This document shows positions 28,981-37,548 of a stretch of 44,029 nucleotides of DNA, in pieces. A program made the translations under genes and the position numbers. Location of the stretch: NCBI RefSeq assembly GCF_016861605.1, contig NZ_BOLM01000021.1:1-44029 (forward strand). Direction: 5' to 3'. Source of the DNA: Levilactobacillus wangkuiensis (GTDB lineage Bacteria > Bacillota > Bacilli > Lactobacillales > Lactobacillaceae). The notes under the pieces were generated by a model that made no database searches, was not told the DNA's origin, and saw nothing but the letters and a program-made list of their open reading frames with translations. The first letter of the stretch is position 1, and every line of letters starts with the position of its first letter.

Positions 28981-29442
28981 ATGCAACACGTTCTGTTTGT
29001 TTGCCTTGGCAACATTTGCCGTTCCCCGATGGCCGAAGCTATCTTTAATCAGCTGTTGGTTGACCGTCAGCTCACTGATAAGTTTGCGGCTAAGTCGGTA
29101 GCTACCAGCCCGGAAGAGGAGGGAAATCATCCCCATCCGGGTGCCTTAAAAACCATGCGTGCACACGGTCTAGATGCCAGTCAACACCGGTCACGGCCCA
29201 TCACGGACGCCGACTTTGCGTGGGCGGACACCATTATTACCATGGATCACAGTAACCTATATAACCTACAACGGTTAGCCCCTTCTGTGGAAGATCAGGC
29301 CAAAATCAAGTTGTGCTTGGATATCCTACCCGGTCGTGAGGGTGAGGCCATTGACGACCCTTGGTACACCCATAAATTTGAACTGACCTATCAGGAACTG
29401 GCAGAAGCCTTGCCTGCCTGGTTAGATGCGTTGACTAAATAA
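28981..29442 (+). CDS. Low-molecular-weight protein tyrosine phosphatase
   Basis: Removes phosphate from tyrosine residues. The 153-residue product begins with the P-loop VCLGNICRSPMAEAIF (CX5R, Cys8 and Arg14) and has the general-acid loop DDPWY (Asp126). Length is normal. AGGAGG precedes the ATG by 8 bases. It is divergent from lemA and convergent with the first lectin-WxL gene. No partner kinase is present in the window, so the substrate is unknown; capsule or wall regulation is a common role in the family. Confidence 0.92.
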   Translation: MQHVLFVCLGNICRSPMAEAIFNQLLVDRQLTDKFAAKSVATSPEEEGNHPHPGALKTMRAHGLDASQHRSRPITDADFAWADTIITMDHSNLYNLQRLAPSVEDQAKIKLCLDILPGREGEAIDDPWYTHKFELTYQELAEALPAWLDALTK

Positions 29443-29455
29443 GCTACTAAAACCT

Positions 29456-29494
29456 TAGCCCGGCTTGAATCGTGACTTGATTCAGGTTGGGCTA
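29456..29494. terminator. Convergent terminator, phosphatase / lectin gene 1
   Basis: A 16-bp stem with two G-U pairs (29456-29471 with 29479-29494) and a 7-base loop. It lies between two convergent stops (29442 and 29505) and probably serves both, although the T runs are short. Confidence 0.7.
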
Positions 29495-29504
29495 TTTGTG
29501 TGTA

Positions 29505-31799
29505 TTAGAGTGCATTCTTTAATTCCCACGTGATTTGGCCTGAGTATTGGCCCGGGATAGCACTTGAATTCAAGTGTAGTAAGAGTCCACGGGGGCCTTT
29601 ACAATCACCTGCGATGAGGGTTTCATTTGGAGTTTTGGTTTCGGGCTTTGTCTCCTGACTAGTGGCAATGACAATAGACTGTCTAGACAGGTCTTTCCAT
29701 TGCTCAAGGCCAGGCACCACCACCCCCTGTTGTGTGGCTGGTGCAACATAGGTGAGCTTCCCGTCTAATGCCCGCTCCTCATTTTCAGTCATCAGTGTAT
29801 CTGAATTCAGCGATGCAGTTAATTGCCATCCTGGTCTTGATTTCCCGGTATCAATAACACTAACGTTAAAAGTTTCTTTGGGGTAAATTTTCTCCGACCG
29901 ACCAGTCAGAACACACTGACCAAACGTTAAGTCAGGATCAGCAGACAATTCCAACAACCTTTGCGTAATCGTATATTCCAAGACATTGGTACTATTAATG
30001 CCATTAGCATCAGATGCGCTAACCTTCAACTGAGTCGTCTTCGCCTGCAGCTGATCACTTGGTATCTTAAGCGTAAAGTTTCCTTTCTCATCCATCTGTA
30101 TCTTCGCATCTAAATTAACGTGTAACTTAATTCCGTCCAGTCCAGATAACCGAGAAACTTTTCCAGTTAGCGTAACATCTTTACCGTCACTCACCACCAT
30201 GTTCCCGGTAACGCTGTCGCCTGTCCAGTGCAAACTGATTGGATCATCGACCGATTTCACCTTGAAGCCATTTAAAGTTGCCGTTGTCACCGCATTTTCA
30301 CCAATAAATTTACTGGTAGTTGCCGGCACGGAAGCCACCTCTCGCGTAGAACCAGTTTGAGGTGCTTTTTCTGGTAGTACGGCCTGCCCATTCAGTGACA
30401 AAGTCGCATGCTGATTATCCTTGGGTGTTTTGCCATTTTCATTGATTGATTTATATAAGTCATGAGCCAGTTTAGTCTTAATATCCTGTCCCTTGAGATC
30501 GCTCAAACTAAGATTTTCCGTTTGACCGTTGGCATACGTAATGACCCCATTCGTAAAGCTCAGATTTTTAGGTAAGTCGATGTTAGCTTCCACGTTTCGC
30601 CACGGTTCCCAACCACTAGCATAGCTCAGATCATAATCGAGCTTGACCTGATGCCCTGCTTTTATACTATCATCTGGCTTCACCACACGATTATTATCAG
30701 TGGTATCTGTCAGAACCGCCTTAGCATCCACATCTACTAAACCGGGGACCTTTTCAAAGACAACTAAATTGCTTTCAGAGACATCCCCAGTTGACCCCGT
30801 AAATCCCCAACGAATTAACCCACTATTATGCGGATCGATTTCATTTAAGTCCACGTTCTCCTTCGTGTAGGTCCTCCGATTTTCTGGTGTATCTTCACCA
30901 GTCTCCGCATCTTTATCATCAAATGTATAACTCATGCTCTTCTCCACATGATTCCAAGATAATATTACGTGATGCCAACGACCATTAGATAAAAAGTTTG
31001 GACCATTAAAAAGAACACCTTCGTGTCTCATGGTTGCATAGGGGATTTCGCTAAAATTTGGATGATGCTTAATCTGATAAGTTTTTTCTTTACCTGGGTA
31101 ACCTGAAGCAATGTGTTGACTTCCGTGAGCAATCGCAACACCAGATTTAACAAGATTTCCATCAACCATTGAGACACCATCCAAACTGCCTTCGTCAAAA
31201 AAAGACTGCTGTCCTTTTTTCAGCTTTTCTTTTAACTCACTTTCCCAAACCTTATTTGAATACGTATCAAATTCCAATGCCCAACTATTCTGAATAGCCC
31301 TTCCTGCAATCGTTTTGGCATCAGGCAGTCCCTTCCCGGTAGCGTCTCCCCAAACGCCTAATGTCTCACCGACAGCAGGGTTGTGATTTTCATCCAATGC
31401 ACTAGCACTTCCACCACGTGGATCATTTTGCATCACAAAAGCCATACCATCGCCCGAAGAGAAAGTACGACCGTCATCAAAAAACATCCACATAGATGCC
31501 GTCTGATCCTCGTTCAACCGCATGGCGGCCTCATCCTTCGTCCAAATCGTCCCTAATTGTTCTGGTCCATTAGTCAAATAGACCGCCTGATCACTCCCAT
31601 ATCTGGTGTCGATTAAATGTGCGGAATTGTTTGCAACACCACCAACCTTAAAATAACTGTTGATGTTAATTCCCTGTGGTGCACTATTTTGAATCTCTTT
31701 CTGGGTCCAATGATCTTGTGCTCTAGCCTTAATCTCCCAGCCAAAACTAATCCCCATCAGCCCCAAAATAACCCCTAACAAGACGTGTTTCAAAAACAT
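29505..31799 (-). CDS. Secreted L-type lectin/WxL surface protein 1, with a cysteine pair
   Basis: A 764-residue secreted protein. The signal peptide (about 1-28) precedes an L-type lectin domain (about 40-350) with GDGMAFVMQND, WALEFDTYSN (metal-ligand pattern D178-x-Y180-x-N182), HIASGYPG, WHHVILSW and RWGFTGSTG. Ig-like segments follow (350-600), then the C-terminal WxL domain with WQL at Trp658 and the distal YxxxIxWxL at Trp758. WxL domains bind the cell wall without covalent attachment. It alone of the five has cysteines, Cys629 and Cys733, both in the WxL domain, so a disulfide is possible. Base composition is more AT-rich than its four paralogues. GGGGGG stands 6 bases before the ATG. 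The glycan it binds is unknown. Confidence 0.9.
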   Translation of the reverse strand: MFLKHVLLGVILGLMGISFGWEIKARAQDHWTQKEIQNSAPQGININSYFKVGGVANNSAHLIDTRYGSDQAVYLTNGPEQLGTIWTKDEAAMRLNEDQTASMWMFFDDGRTFSSGDGMAFVMQNDPRGGSASALDENHNPAVGETLGVWGDATGKGLPDAKTIAGRAIQNSWALEFDTYSNKVWESELKEKLKKGQQSFFDEGSLDGVSMVDGNLVKSGVAIAHGSQHIASGYPGKEKTYQIKHHPNFSEIPYATMRHEGVLFNGPNFLSNGRWHHVILSWNHVEKSMSYTFDDKDAETGEDTPENRRTYTKENVDLNEIDPHNSGLIRWGFTGSTGDVSESNLVVFEKVPGLVDVDAKAVLTDTTDNNRVVKPDDSIKAGHQVKLDYDLSYASGWEPWRNVEANIDLPKNLSFTNGVITYANGQTENLSLSDLKGQDIKTKLAHDLYKSINENGKTPKDNQHATLSLNGQAVLPEKAPQTGSTREVASVPATTSKFIGENAVTTATLNGFKVKSVDDPISLHWTGDSVTGNMVVSDGKDVTLTGKVSRLSGLDGIKLHVNLDAKIQMDEKGNFTLKIPSDQLQAKTTQLKVSASDANGINSTNVLEYTITQRLLELSADPDLTFGQCVLTGRSEKIYPKETFNVSVIDTGKSRPGWQLTASLNSDTLMTENEERALDGKLTYVAPATQQGVVVPGLEQWKDLSRQSIVIATSQETKPETKTPNETLIAGDCKGPRGLLLHLNSSAIPGQYSGQITWELKNAL

Positions 31800-32139
31800 G
31801 TCAATCCCCCCAATTTAAATCAATCTGCCAAGCAACATAACCGGTCAAGACTACCTCACCCTATCACGCTGGTTAACACCAGACGTCAATCTCAATTTCA
31901 ATCGTTACGGTAGTTCCCCGGTCGCAGCCATTAACGTTGCCCACTGATTTTCACTATCAGTGACTTATAACATTTATTATATTATCACCCGTGTAATAAT
32001 AACCTCATGTACCATCTGAAATTAGTATAGCACATTCACCACCAAAGTTAAGCAAAAATGTTGATATAACAATATTTATAAGAGGTTAAGGTACAATTCA
32101 AGATACTCACTTTTAGCTGGATAAGAGTTTTTAACCCAA
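31800..32139 (-). promoter_or_regulatory. Promoter and long leader of lectin gene 1
   Basis: On the minus strand: -35 TTAACT (32046-32051), 16 bases, -10 TATACT (32024-32029) with a TG extension. Transcription would start near 32017, leaving an untranslated leader of about 218 bases. The leader has a small hairpin CTGGT/ACCAG near 31869-31882. No other gene is seen. Confidence 0.5.
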
Positions 32140-32167
32140 GAAAAAAGAGCCCAGTCACCCAGGCTCT
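32140..32167 (-). terminator. Terminator after lectin gene 2
   Basis: A 6-bp stem AGAGCC/GGCTCT (32146-32151 with 32162-32167), followed by six T on the minus strand. Confidence 0.75.
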
Positions 32168-32179
32168 CACAACGTTCTT

Positions 32180-34381
32180 CTATTTAACAGCGTCCACAAA
32201 GCTCCAGGTCACCGTACCCTGATAACGGCCTTCAGCGGCACCACTGCCAATATCTAGCAACAAGCCCCGACCACTATCCCAATCGCCCGACACGTTGGTC
32301 AGGTCGTTGGCGCTGGTCGTCGTGCGATCCATCAGAACCTGGTTTCCCGCGCTTAGGTTAGCGGCAGTTGTCCCATCCTGATACATCAGGCTTGCCGGCA
32401 ACACCGTACCAGCACCATCCGAACCAGTCGTAAACGCCGAAGCCGCCGCCTGTAAGGTCCAATGGCTACCGGTTCCCCGGGTGTCACGCACATCGACATC
32501 CCAATCATCATTAGCCGCCAATTGTTGGTGCTGCCCGGTCAGCGTTCCACTAAACGCAATCGTGGGGGCCACGGCCAATTTCAACGACCCCTGCGTGATG
32601 GTATAGCTCACGTCGTTACTGTTATTGCCCTTACTATCGGACGCGTACAGAATCAGCTGGTTACTCTCGGCTGTCAGTGCTGAACTGGGCACCGTGTAGC
32701 TAAAGGTTCCGCTAGCATCCGTGTTCTTCAGCGTGGTCACCGGTAGCTCTTCGCCGTTCAGTTCTCCGTGCAATTTGATATTGCTGTTGGTATCCGCACT
32801 CCCGGTAACGTACGAGGCCTTGCCAGTCAACGTAACCGACTTGCCAGCGGTCGCCGACGTTGTGCCAATCGTGTTGCTAGACCCATTGGCACTGTCGCCG
32901 GTCCACGCCAGGGTCATGGCACTATTGACGGCCTTCACGTTAAAACTATCTAATGTCGCCGAAGTCATTGCATTATCCCCGACAAAATTACTGGTCGTAA
33001 CTGCCGTGCTCGTGGTCGTTCCCGCAACCACTGGCTTACCTGAGCTATCAACCGGCGCCGCCTTGCCATTCAAGGACAGGGTTGCCGTCGCGTTGGTCTT
33101 GGACAAGTTCTGGCTTAAAACTGTCTTCAGACTTTGACCACTGAGACCACTCAAGTCGATGGTATCCTTTTGCCCGTTGGCGTAAGTAACCACGCCCGAC
33201 GTAAAACTCACATCCTGAGGTAACTTCAAATTGGCAACCACGTTTTTCCAGTCTTCCCGACCACTCGCATAGGTTAGGTTGTAATCGAGTCGTACGCGGT
33301 CACCAGAATTAATCGTCGTTCCACTAGTCACAGCGTTACCACTAGTCGTATCCGTCAATTTAGCTGTCGAGTTGGCATCAACCAGGCCAGGGACCTTTTC
33401 GAAAATGACCAGGTTATTCTCCCAGCTTCCTCCAGTCGATCCAGTAAAGCCCCAGCGGATTTTTCCAGTCCCATCCGGATCGATTTCTTTCATATCGAAT
33501 TTATCGGTCGTGTAGCTCTTGGCGTCACTCGGCGTCGGATTACCAGTAGAGGCATCCTTATCATTAAAAGTGTAGGTCATCTTCTGAGCCGTGTGGTCCC
33601 AGAACAAGCTCACGTGATGCCATTCGCCATTTGCCAAAAAGCTGTTTCGATCATTTAGGACCCCCGTATGATTCATAGTAGCGTAATGCAATCCGGTTGT
33701 TCCTAAATTATTAATTTTATAGGTTGACGCTTTCCCAGGATAACCTGAGGCAATGTGCGGATAAGCACTAGGAATATCTTCATCAAAAAATGAAGAGACC
33801 CCTTTCTGCAACAAACCTTCCTTCTGACTATCTGCGGCATGGTTATTAAACGTATCAAATTCCAGTGCCCAACTGTGCTGAATCGCACTAGCAGCTAGTT
33901 TACTCGTGTCGGTAAAGGAACTGTTCGCATCATCCCCCCAGACACCAAGCGTTTCACCCGTTGCGGGTATCCCAGCTGGATCCGTCGCACTGGCTTTAAT
34001 GCCACGCTCATCATTTTGCATCACAAAAGCCATCCCATCACCGGAATAAGACGTATTCCCGTTATCAAAGAACATCCACATCGACGCCGACTCGTCTTCA
34101 TTTAAATTCATTTCAGCCGCGTCACTGGTCCAGATAGTCCCCAATTGACTAGTACCACTAGTTAGATAGACTGCCTGGTCTTTCCCGTGTGGTGTTTCTG
34201 CCAAGGTCGCCGCGTTATTGGCAATATCCCCTTTGTCAAAGTAACTGCCAATCTTGATGCCTTGTGGCGCTTTATTCGTAATGTCTTTTAATGACATTTG
34301 GGCTTGTGCCGAGGTCTCCCACCCCAGGGTCGCCCCCGCCAAACCAATCACTATCCCCGTTACCAACCGCTTCAACTTCAT
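32180..34381 (-). CDS. Secreted L-type lectin/WxL surface protein 2
   Basis: A 733-residue secreted protein. Signal peptide about 1-27 (SAQAQ), L-type lectin domain about 35-330 with GDGMAFVMQND, WALEFDTFNN (D176-x-F178-x-N180) and RWGFTGSTG, Ig-like repeats, and the C-terminal WxL domain. The first motif WTL is at Trp641. The second, in the YxxxVxW ending, reads WSF (Trp726), where the usual leucine is phenylalanine. No cysteines. AAGGAG stands 9 bases before the ATG. Likely a wall-bound glycan-binding adhesin; ligand unknown. Confidence 0.9.
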   Translation of the reverse strand: MKLKRLVTGIVIGLAGATLGWETSAQAQMSLKDITNKAPQGIKIGSYFDKGDIANNAATLAETPHGKDQAVYLTSGTSQLGTIWTSDAAEMNLNEDESASMWMFFDNGNTSYSGDGMAFVMQNDERGIKASATDPAGIPATGETLGVWGDDANSSFTDTSKLAASAIQHSWALEFDTFNNHAADSQKEGLLQKGVSSFFDEDIPSAYPHIASGYPGKASTYKINNLGTTGLHYATMNHTGVLNDRNSFLANGEWHHVSLFWDHTAQKMTYTFNDKDASTGNPTPSDAKSYTTDKFDMKEIDPDGTGKIRWGFTGSTGGSWENNLVIFEKVPGLVDANSTAKLTDTTSGNAVTSGTTINSGDRVRLDYNLTYASGREDWKNVVANLKLPQDVSFTSGVVTYANGQKDTIDLSGLSGQSLKTVLSQNLSKTNATATLSLNGKAAPVDSSGKPVVAGTTTSTAVTTSNFVGDNAMTSATLDSFNVKAVNSAMTLAWTGDSANGSSNTIGTTSATAGKSVTLTGKASYVTGSADTNSNIKLHGELNGEELPVTTLKNTDASGTFSYTVPSSALTAESNQLILYASDSKGNNSNDVSYTITQGSLKLAVAPTIAFSGTLTGQHQQLAANDDWDVDVRDTRGTGSHWTLQAAASAFTTGSDGAGTVLPASLMYQDGTTAANLSAGNQVLMDRTTTSANDLTNVSGDWDSGRGLLLDIGSGAAEGRYQGTVTWSFVDAVK

Positions 34382-34703
34382 TTAAGTCACTCCTTAAGCG
34401 GAAACTTCCGCCGTGCTCCGATATTTTGTCGCCCTAGTCATTAATCGCACAAATAGTTTTGACTGGTGAAAAGATATTAACTTTTCTATCTAAGAAATAC
34501 TGATTTAGCAACCTTTTAAAACTAATCAAGGTTCAAAACACTAGTCAATATTTTAAAGACTCCCCTAGAACAGTCTAGCTATTAACTAATATGATTATAT
34601 TCGGTTTACGAGAGAAACACAACCGGAAAGCAATAAATGTTTCCACCTGTCTAATCAAGCAGACAACCATTCGCGGTTTAATAGTATTCCACCACCAACA
34701 CAT
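34382..34703 (-). promoter_or_regulatory. Promoter and long leader of lectin gene 2
   Basis: On the minus strand: -35 TTGTGT (34617-34622), 17 bases, -10 TATAAT (34594-34599). The leader to the ATG is about 206 bases and very AT-rich. No other gene or strong hairpin is seen. Confidence 0.6.
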
Positions 34704-34738
34704 TAAAAAGGACCTCAGTTTCCACAACTAAGGTCCTC
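34704..34738 (-). terminator. Terminator after lectin gene 3
   Basis: Stem AGGACCT/AGGTCCT (34709-34715 with 34731-34737) with an inner AGTT/AACT, followed by five T on the minus strand. Confidence 0.8.
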
Positions 34739-34792
34739 TAAATGACAACTAATTAAATTTTTAACGAGCCGGCAACCCACGAGATAATCAGC

Positions 34793-37099
34793 CTATGTCG
34801 GGGTATCACCCAGCGTCCAGGTGATCGTGCTGAAGTACGTGCCCTCGAGCGCATCGGAATGGATATTCAGGAATAACCCTTGCGAATCGTTCCACTCATT
34901 CGTGATATTGACCACATCGTCATCCGAAGTCGTCGTGTGACTCAGCACGTCAACCGCCCCACTCATCAGGCTACTACTGGTACCATCGCTGGTCACGTAA
35001 GTCATGTCCGCAGAAAGGTTCCCCCGTAGCTTAGAAATGAAGGGGGTCGCACTCGCCGTCAAGGTCCATTGGTCACCAGTACCCTCGGTATCATCAACGG
35101 TCACATCCCAATTACTATCAGGCGTCAAGGTCATTTCAGACCCGGACATGCTCTGCGGATCATCGCTATTAAATGAGGACTTCGGCGAGGCTACCAAGCT
35201 CCGAGACCCCGCCGACAGATTTACCGTCTCACTCACGTCATTGGTCGCATGCCCCTTACTATCCGTCGCGTACAATGTCAGCACGTTGTCTTGACCCGCA
35301 ACCAGTGCGCTAGCTGGAATGGTGTAAGTAAAGGTCCCGGCCGCATCACTGTTACTCAGCGTCTGCGTCTGAAGTTCCTTACCGTTTAAGACCGGATGGA
35401 GCGTCAGACTGCTGTTCGGGTCGGCGGTTCCCGTAACGTAGGAGATTTTCCCCGTCACCGCAACATCTGCCGCCTTGGTCAGTCGTTTGCTGGCCGTCGT
35501 GTTATCTGAATCAACGCCATCCCCCGTCAGCGTCATGCTAACAGTGGCGTCATCGTTCTTCTCAACCTTAAAGCCCGTGAGACTCGCCTGCGTAATCGCA
35601 TTCGAACCATTAAAGTTGTTGTTCGTCGCGGCCACGGTGGTTTCGCTACTATTGCCGGCCACGGCCTTCCCACTCAGTGAAATGGTGGCGCCGTCGTTAT
35701 CACTGGACAGTTCCTTGCTCAAGGTCTCACTGAGGGCCTGTCCGGCACTACTCTGCGTATCCAGGTCCGTCACCGTTTGCGTGTCTCCGTTAGCATAAGT
35801 AATCGTCGCGTTGTTAAAAACAATATTGCTGGGCAACTTCAGTTTTGCCTGAATGTCCTGCCAGGAATCTCGGCCCCCATTGTAATTCAAATTGTACTTG
35901 AGGTTCATCCGGTCACCGGCATTCACCGTATCACTGGCTGACGTGATTTCCTTGTCGCTCTGCGTACTGTCCGTTAACTTGGCCGTCGCACTCGCGCTGA
36001 CCAACCCAGGCACCTGTTCAAAAACGACCAGGTTATTTTCAAAGTTGGACCCGGTTGACCCCGTAAATCCCCAACGGATCTTATTGTCGCTACCTAGATT
36101 GAGCTTATTCTTATCCACTGTGACCGTTTGCGACAGTCCCGTCTTGGCGGCCCCAGTATCGGGATTCTTGTCGTCAAACGTGTAGGTCATTTGACTACTC
36201 GACGCATCCCATTTCAAAGTTAAATGCTTCCAGGTCCCAGTCCCCAGGAGGTTGAAGCCATTGGTGATCACACCCAGGTGGTTCAGCACCGCATAAGGAT
36301 AATTGTACGTCGTGTTCGTTGGTGTCAGATTCAAAAAGCCCCCGTACGTGGTCACGGTAATGTTCTTTCCCGACAGATCATAAGAAGACTTATCTCCCGG
36401 GTAAGCCGAAGCAATATGCATACTATTTTCATTCAAATCAAATTGGTTCGCCGAATTAGCCGAATTGGTGAAATAACTATCCCAGGTTTTCTTCTGGTCC
36501 GCTGCACTGTCATCCGAGTCCGTGCTTGGCAGACTTTTGTTGGCATAGGTGTCAAATTCCAACGCCCAGCTGTTCTGAATCCCGGTTGCGGCTAAGTCCT
36601 CAGCACTCTTGTACTTTTCATTGACGTCATCGCCCCAGACACCCAACGTTTCACCAGTTGCGGGCGTGGGATTTGATTCATCACTAGTATTGAGGGCACT
36701 TGCGCCGATTCCCCGTTCATCATTTTGCATGACAAAGGCCATCCCATCACCGCTCGAGGTAAATGAATTCCCCGTGTACAGCCACATCGACGCCGTTTGG
36801 TTCTCGCTTAAATCCATTGCCGCGGCATCACTGGTCCAAATCGTTCCCAGCTCATCCCCGCCGTTCGTCGCATCCGTCAGCTGAACGGCCTGATTTTTTC
36901 CGTGATCCGTATCTGAAATTTTAGCTGAATTATTGGCGATTGACCCCTTTTCAAAATAACTATCGATGGCAATCCCCTGCGGCGCCGTATTCAGTGCGGC
37001 AGTCACATTTTCCTTGGTTGAAGCGAGCCCAGTCATTGTCTGCGCGCCGAGTATCGTCCCAAACGCCAATACCCCTAATGCGATTGCTTTTAACTTCAT
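34793..37099 (-). CDS. Secreted L-type lectin/WxL surface protein 3
   Basis: A 768-residue secreted protein. Signal peptide about 1-27, L-type lectin domain about 35-370 with SGDGMAFVMQND, WALEFDTYAN (D183-x-Y185-x-N187), HIASAYPG and RWGFTGSTG, Ig-like segments, and a WxL domain with WTL at Trp678 and the ending YFSTITWTL at Trp761. No cysteines. Compared with paralogue 2 the lectin domain has inserts between the metal loop and HIASAYPG, so the binding-site loops differ. AGGAGAGG precedes the ATG. Confidence 0.9.
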   Translation of the reverse strand: MKLKAIALGVLAFGTILGAQTMTGLASTKENVTAALNTAPQGIAIDSYFEKGSIANNSAKISDTDHGKNQAVQLTDATNGGDELGTIWTSDAAAMDLSENQTASMWLYTGNSFTSSGDGMAFVMQNDERGIGASALNTSDESNPTPATGETLGVWGDDVNEKYKSAEDLAATGIQNSWALEFDTYANKSLPSTDSDDSAADQKKTWDSYFTNSANSANQFDLNENSMHIASAYPGDKSSYDLSGKNITVTTYGGFLNLTPTNTTYNYPYAVLNHLGVITNGFNLLGTGTWKHLTLKWDASSSQMTYTFDDKNPDTGAAKTGLSQTVTVDKNKLNLGSDNKIRWGFTGSTGSNFENNLVVFEQVPGLVSASATAKLTDSTQSDKEITSASDTVNAGDRMNLKYNLNYNGGRDSWQDIQAKLKLPSNIVFNNATITYANGDTQTVTDLDTQSSAGQALSETLSKELSSDNDGATISLSGKAVAGNSSETTVAATNNNFNGSNAITQASLTGFKVEKNDDATVSMTLTGDGVDSDNTTASKRLTKAADVAVTGKISYVTGTADPNSSLTLHPVLNGKELQTQTLSNSDAAGTFTYTIPASALVAGQDNVLTLYATDSKGHATNDVSETVNLSAGSRSLVASPKSSFNSDDPQSMSGSEMTLTPDSNWDVTVDDTEGTGDQWTLTASATPFISKLRGNLSADMTYVTSDGTSSSLMSGAVDVLSHTTTSDDDVVNITNEWNDSQGLFLNIHSDALEGTYFSTITWTLGDTPT

Positions 37100-37394
37100 G
37101 TTCGATCCTCTCCTACTGCTGAAAAAGCCCGCTGGTACTAGTCATCCCGGCCAGCTTCTCCAACCTAAGCGTCACGCTGCGAACGTTGTATAGTTCAATA
37201 ACTTTTCTAAAGGCTGTTCTTAGCGACAACCGGTTGCAATTGCGATTAAATGAGAACCCGCCGCAACCATTTCGCATTTGAATAAAAAATATTATAGTCG
37301 TTTCCCGTCATTAAAGGCAACCCGAACCATAAAGCTAGCTTAAAGTCTGTTTAGGTTGCCCAGTGGTTGGGCGACGCTTCCCGTCAATCAACCT
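37100..37394 (-). promoter_or_regulatory. Promoter and long leader of lectin gene 3
   Basis: On the minus strand: -35 TTGCCT (37315-37320), 18 bases, -10 TATAAT (37291-37296). The leader to the ATG is about 185 bases. No other gene is seen. Confidence 0.65.
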
Positions 37395-37434
37395 AAAAAA
37401 GGACGACCCTAACCTTCACCCAGTAGGGCCGTCC
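37395..37434 (-). terminator. Second terminator after lectin gene 4
   Basis: An 11-bp stem with one mismatch (37401-37411 with 37424-37434), followed by six T on the minus strand. It stands in tandem with the terminator at 37483-37535. Confidence 0.85.
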
Positions 37435-37482
37435 AGATTTGAAAACACAATTTTGTTACAAATCATCTTAATTTCGCCGAAC

Positions 37483-37535
37483 AAAAAAGGTGCCAACGCC
37501 CGACCCCCATCCCTGAAGGTCAGCCATCGACACCT
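37483..37535 (-). terminator. First terminator after lectin gene 4
   Basis: A long imperfect stem whose base pairs AGGTG (37488-37492) with CACCT (37531-37535), followed by six T on the minus strand. It ends just before the stop codon of lectin gene 4. Confidence 0.75.
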
Positions 37536-37548
37536 GTCCGTCATTCAT

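Noticed and set aside
32721-33137. 138-codon open frame on the plus strand, rich in Val/Leu
   Set aside because: It is the antisense of the Ser/Thr-rich lectin gene 2; the hydrophobic composition is a by-product of the complementary codons.
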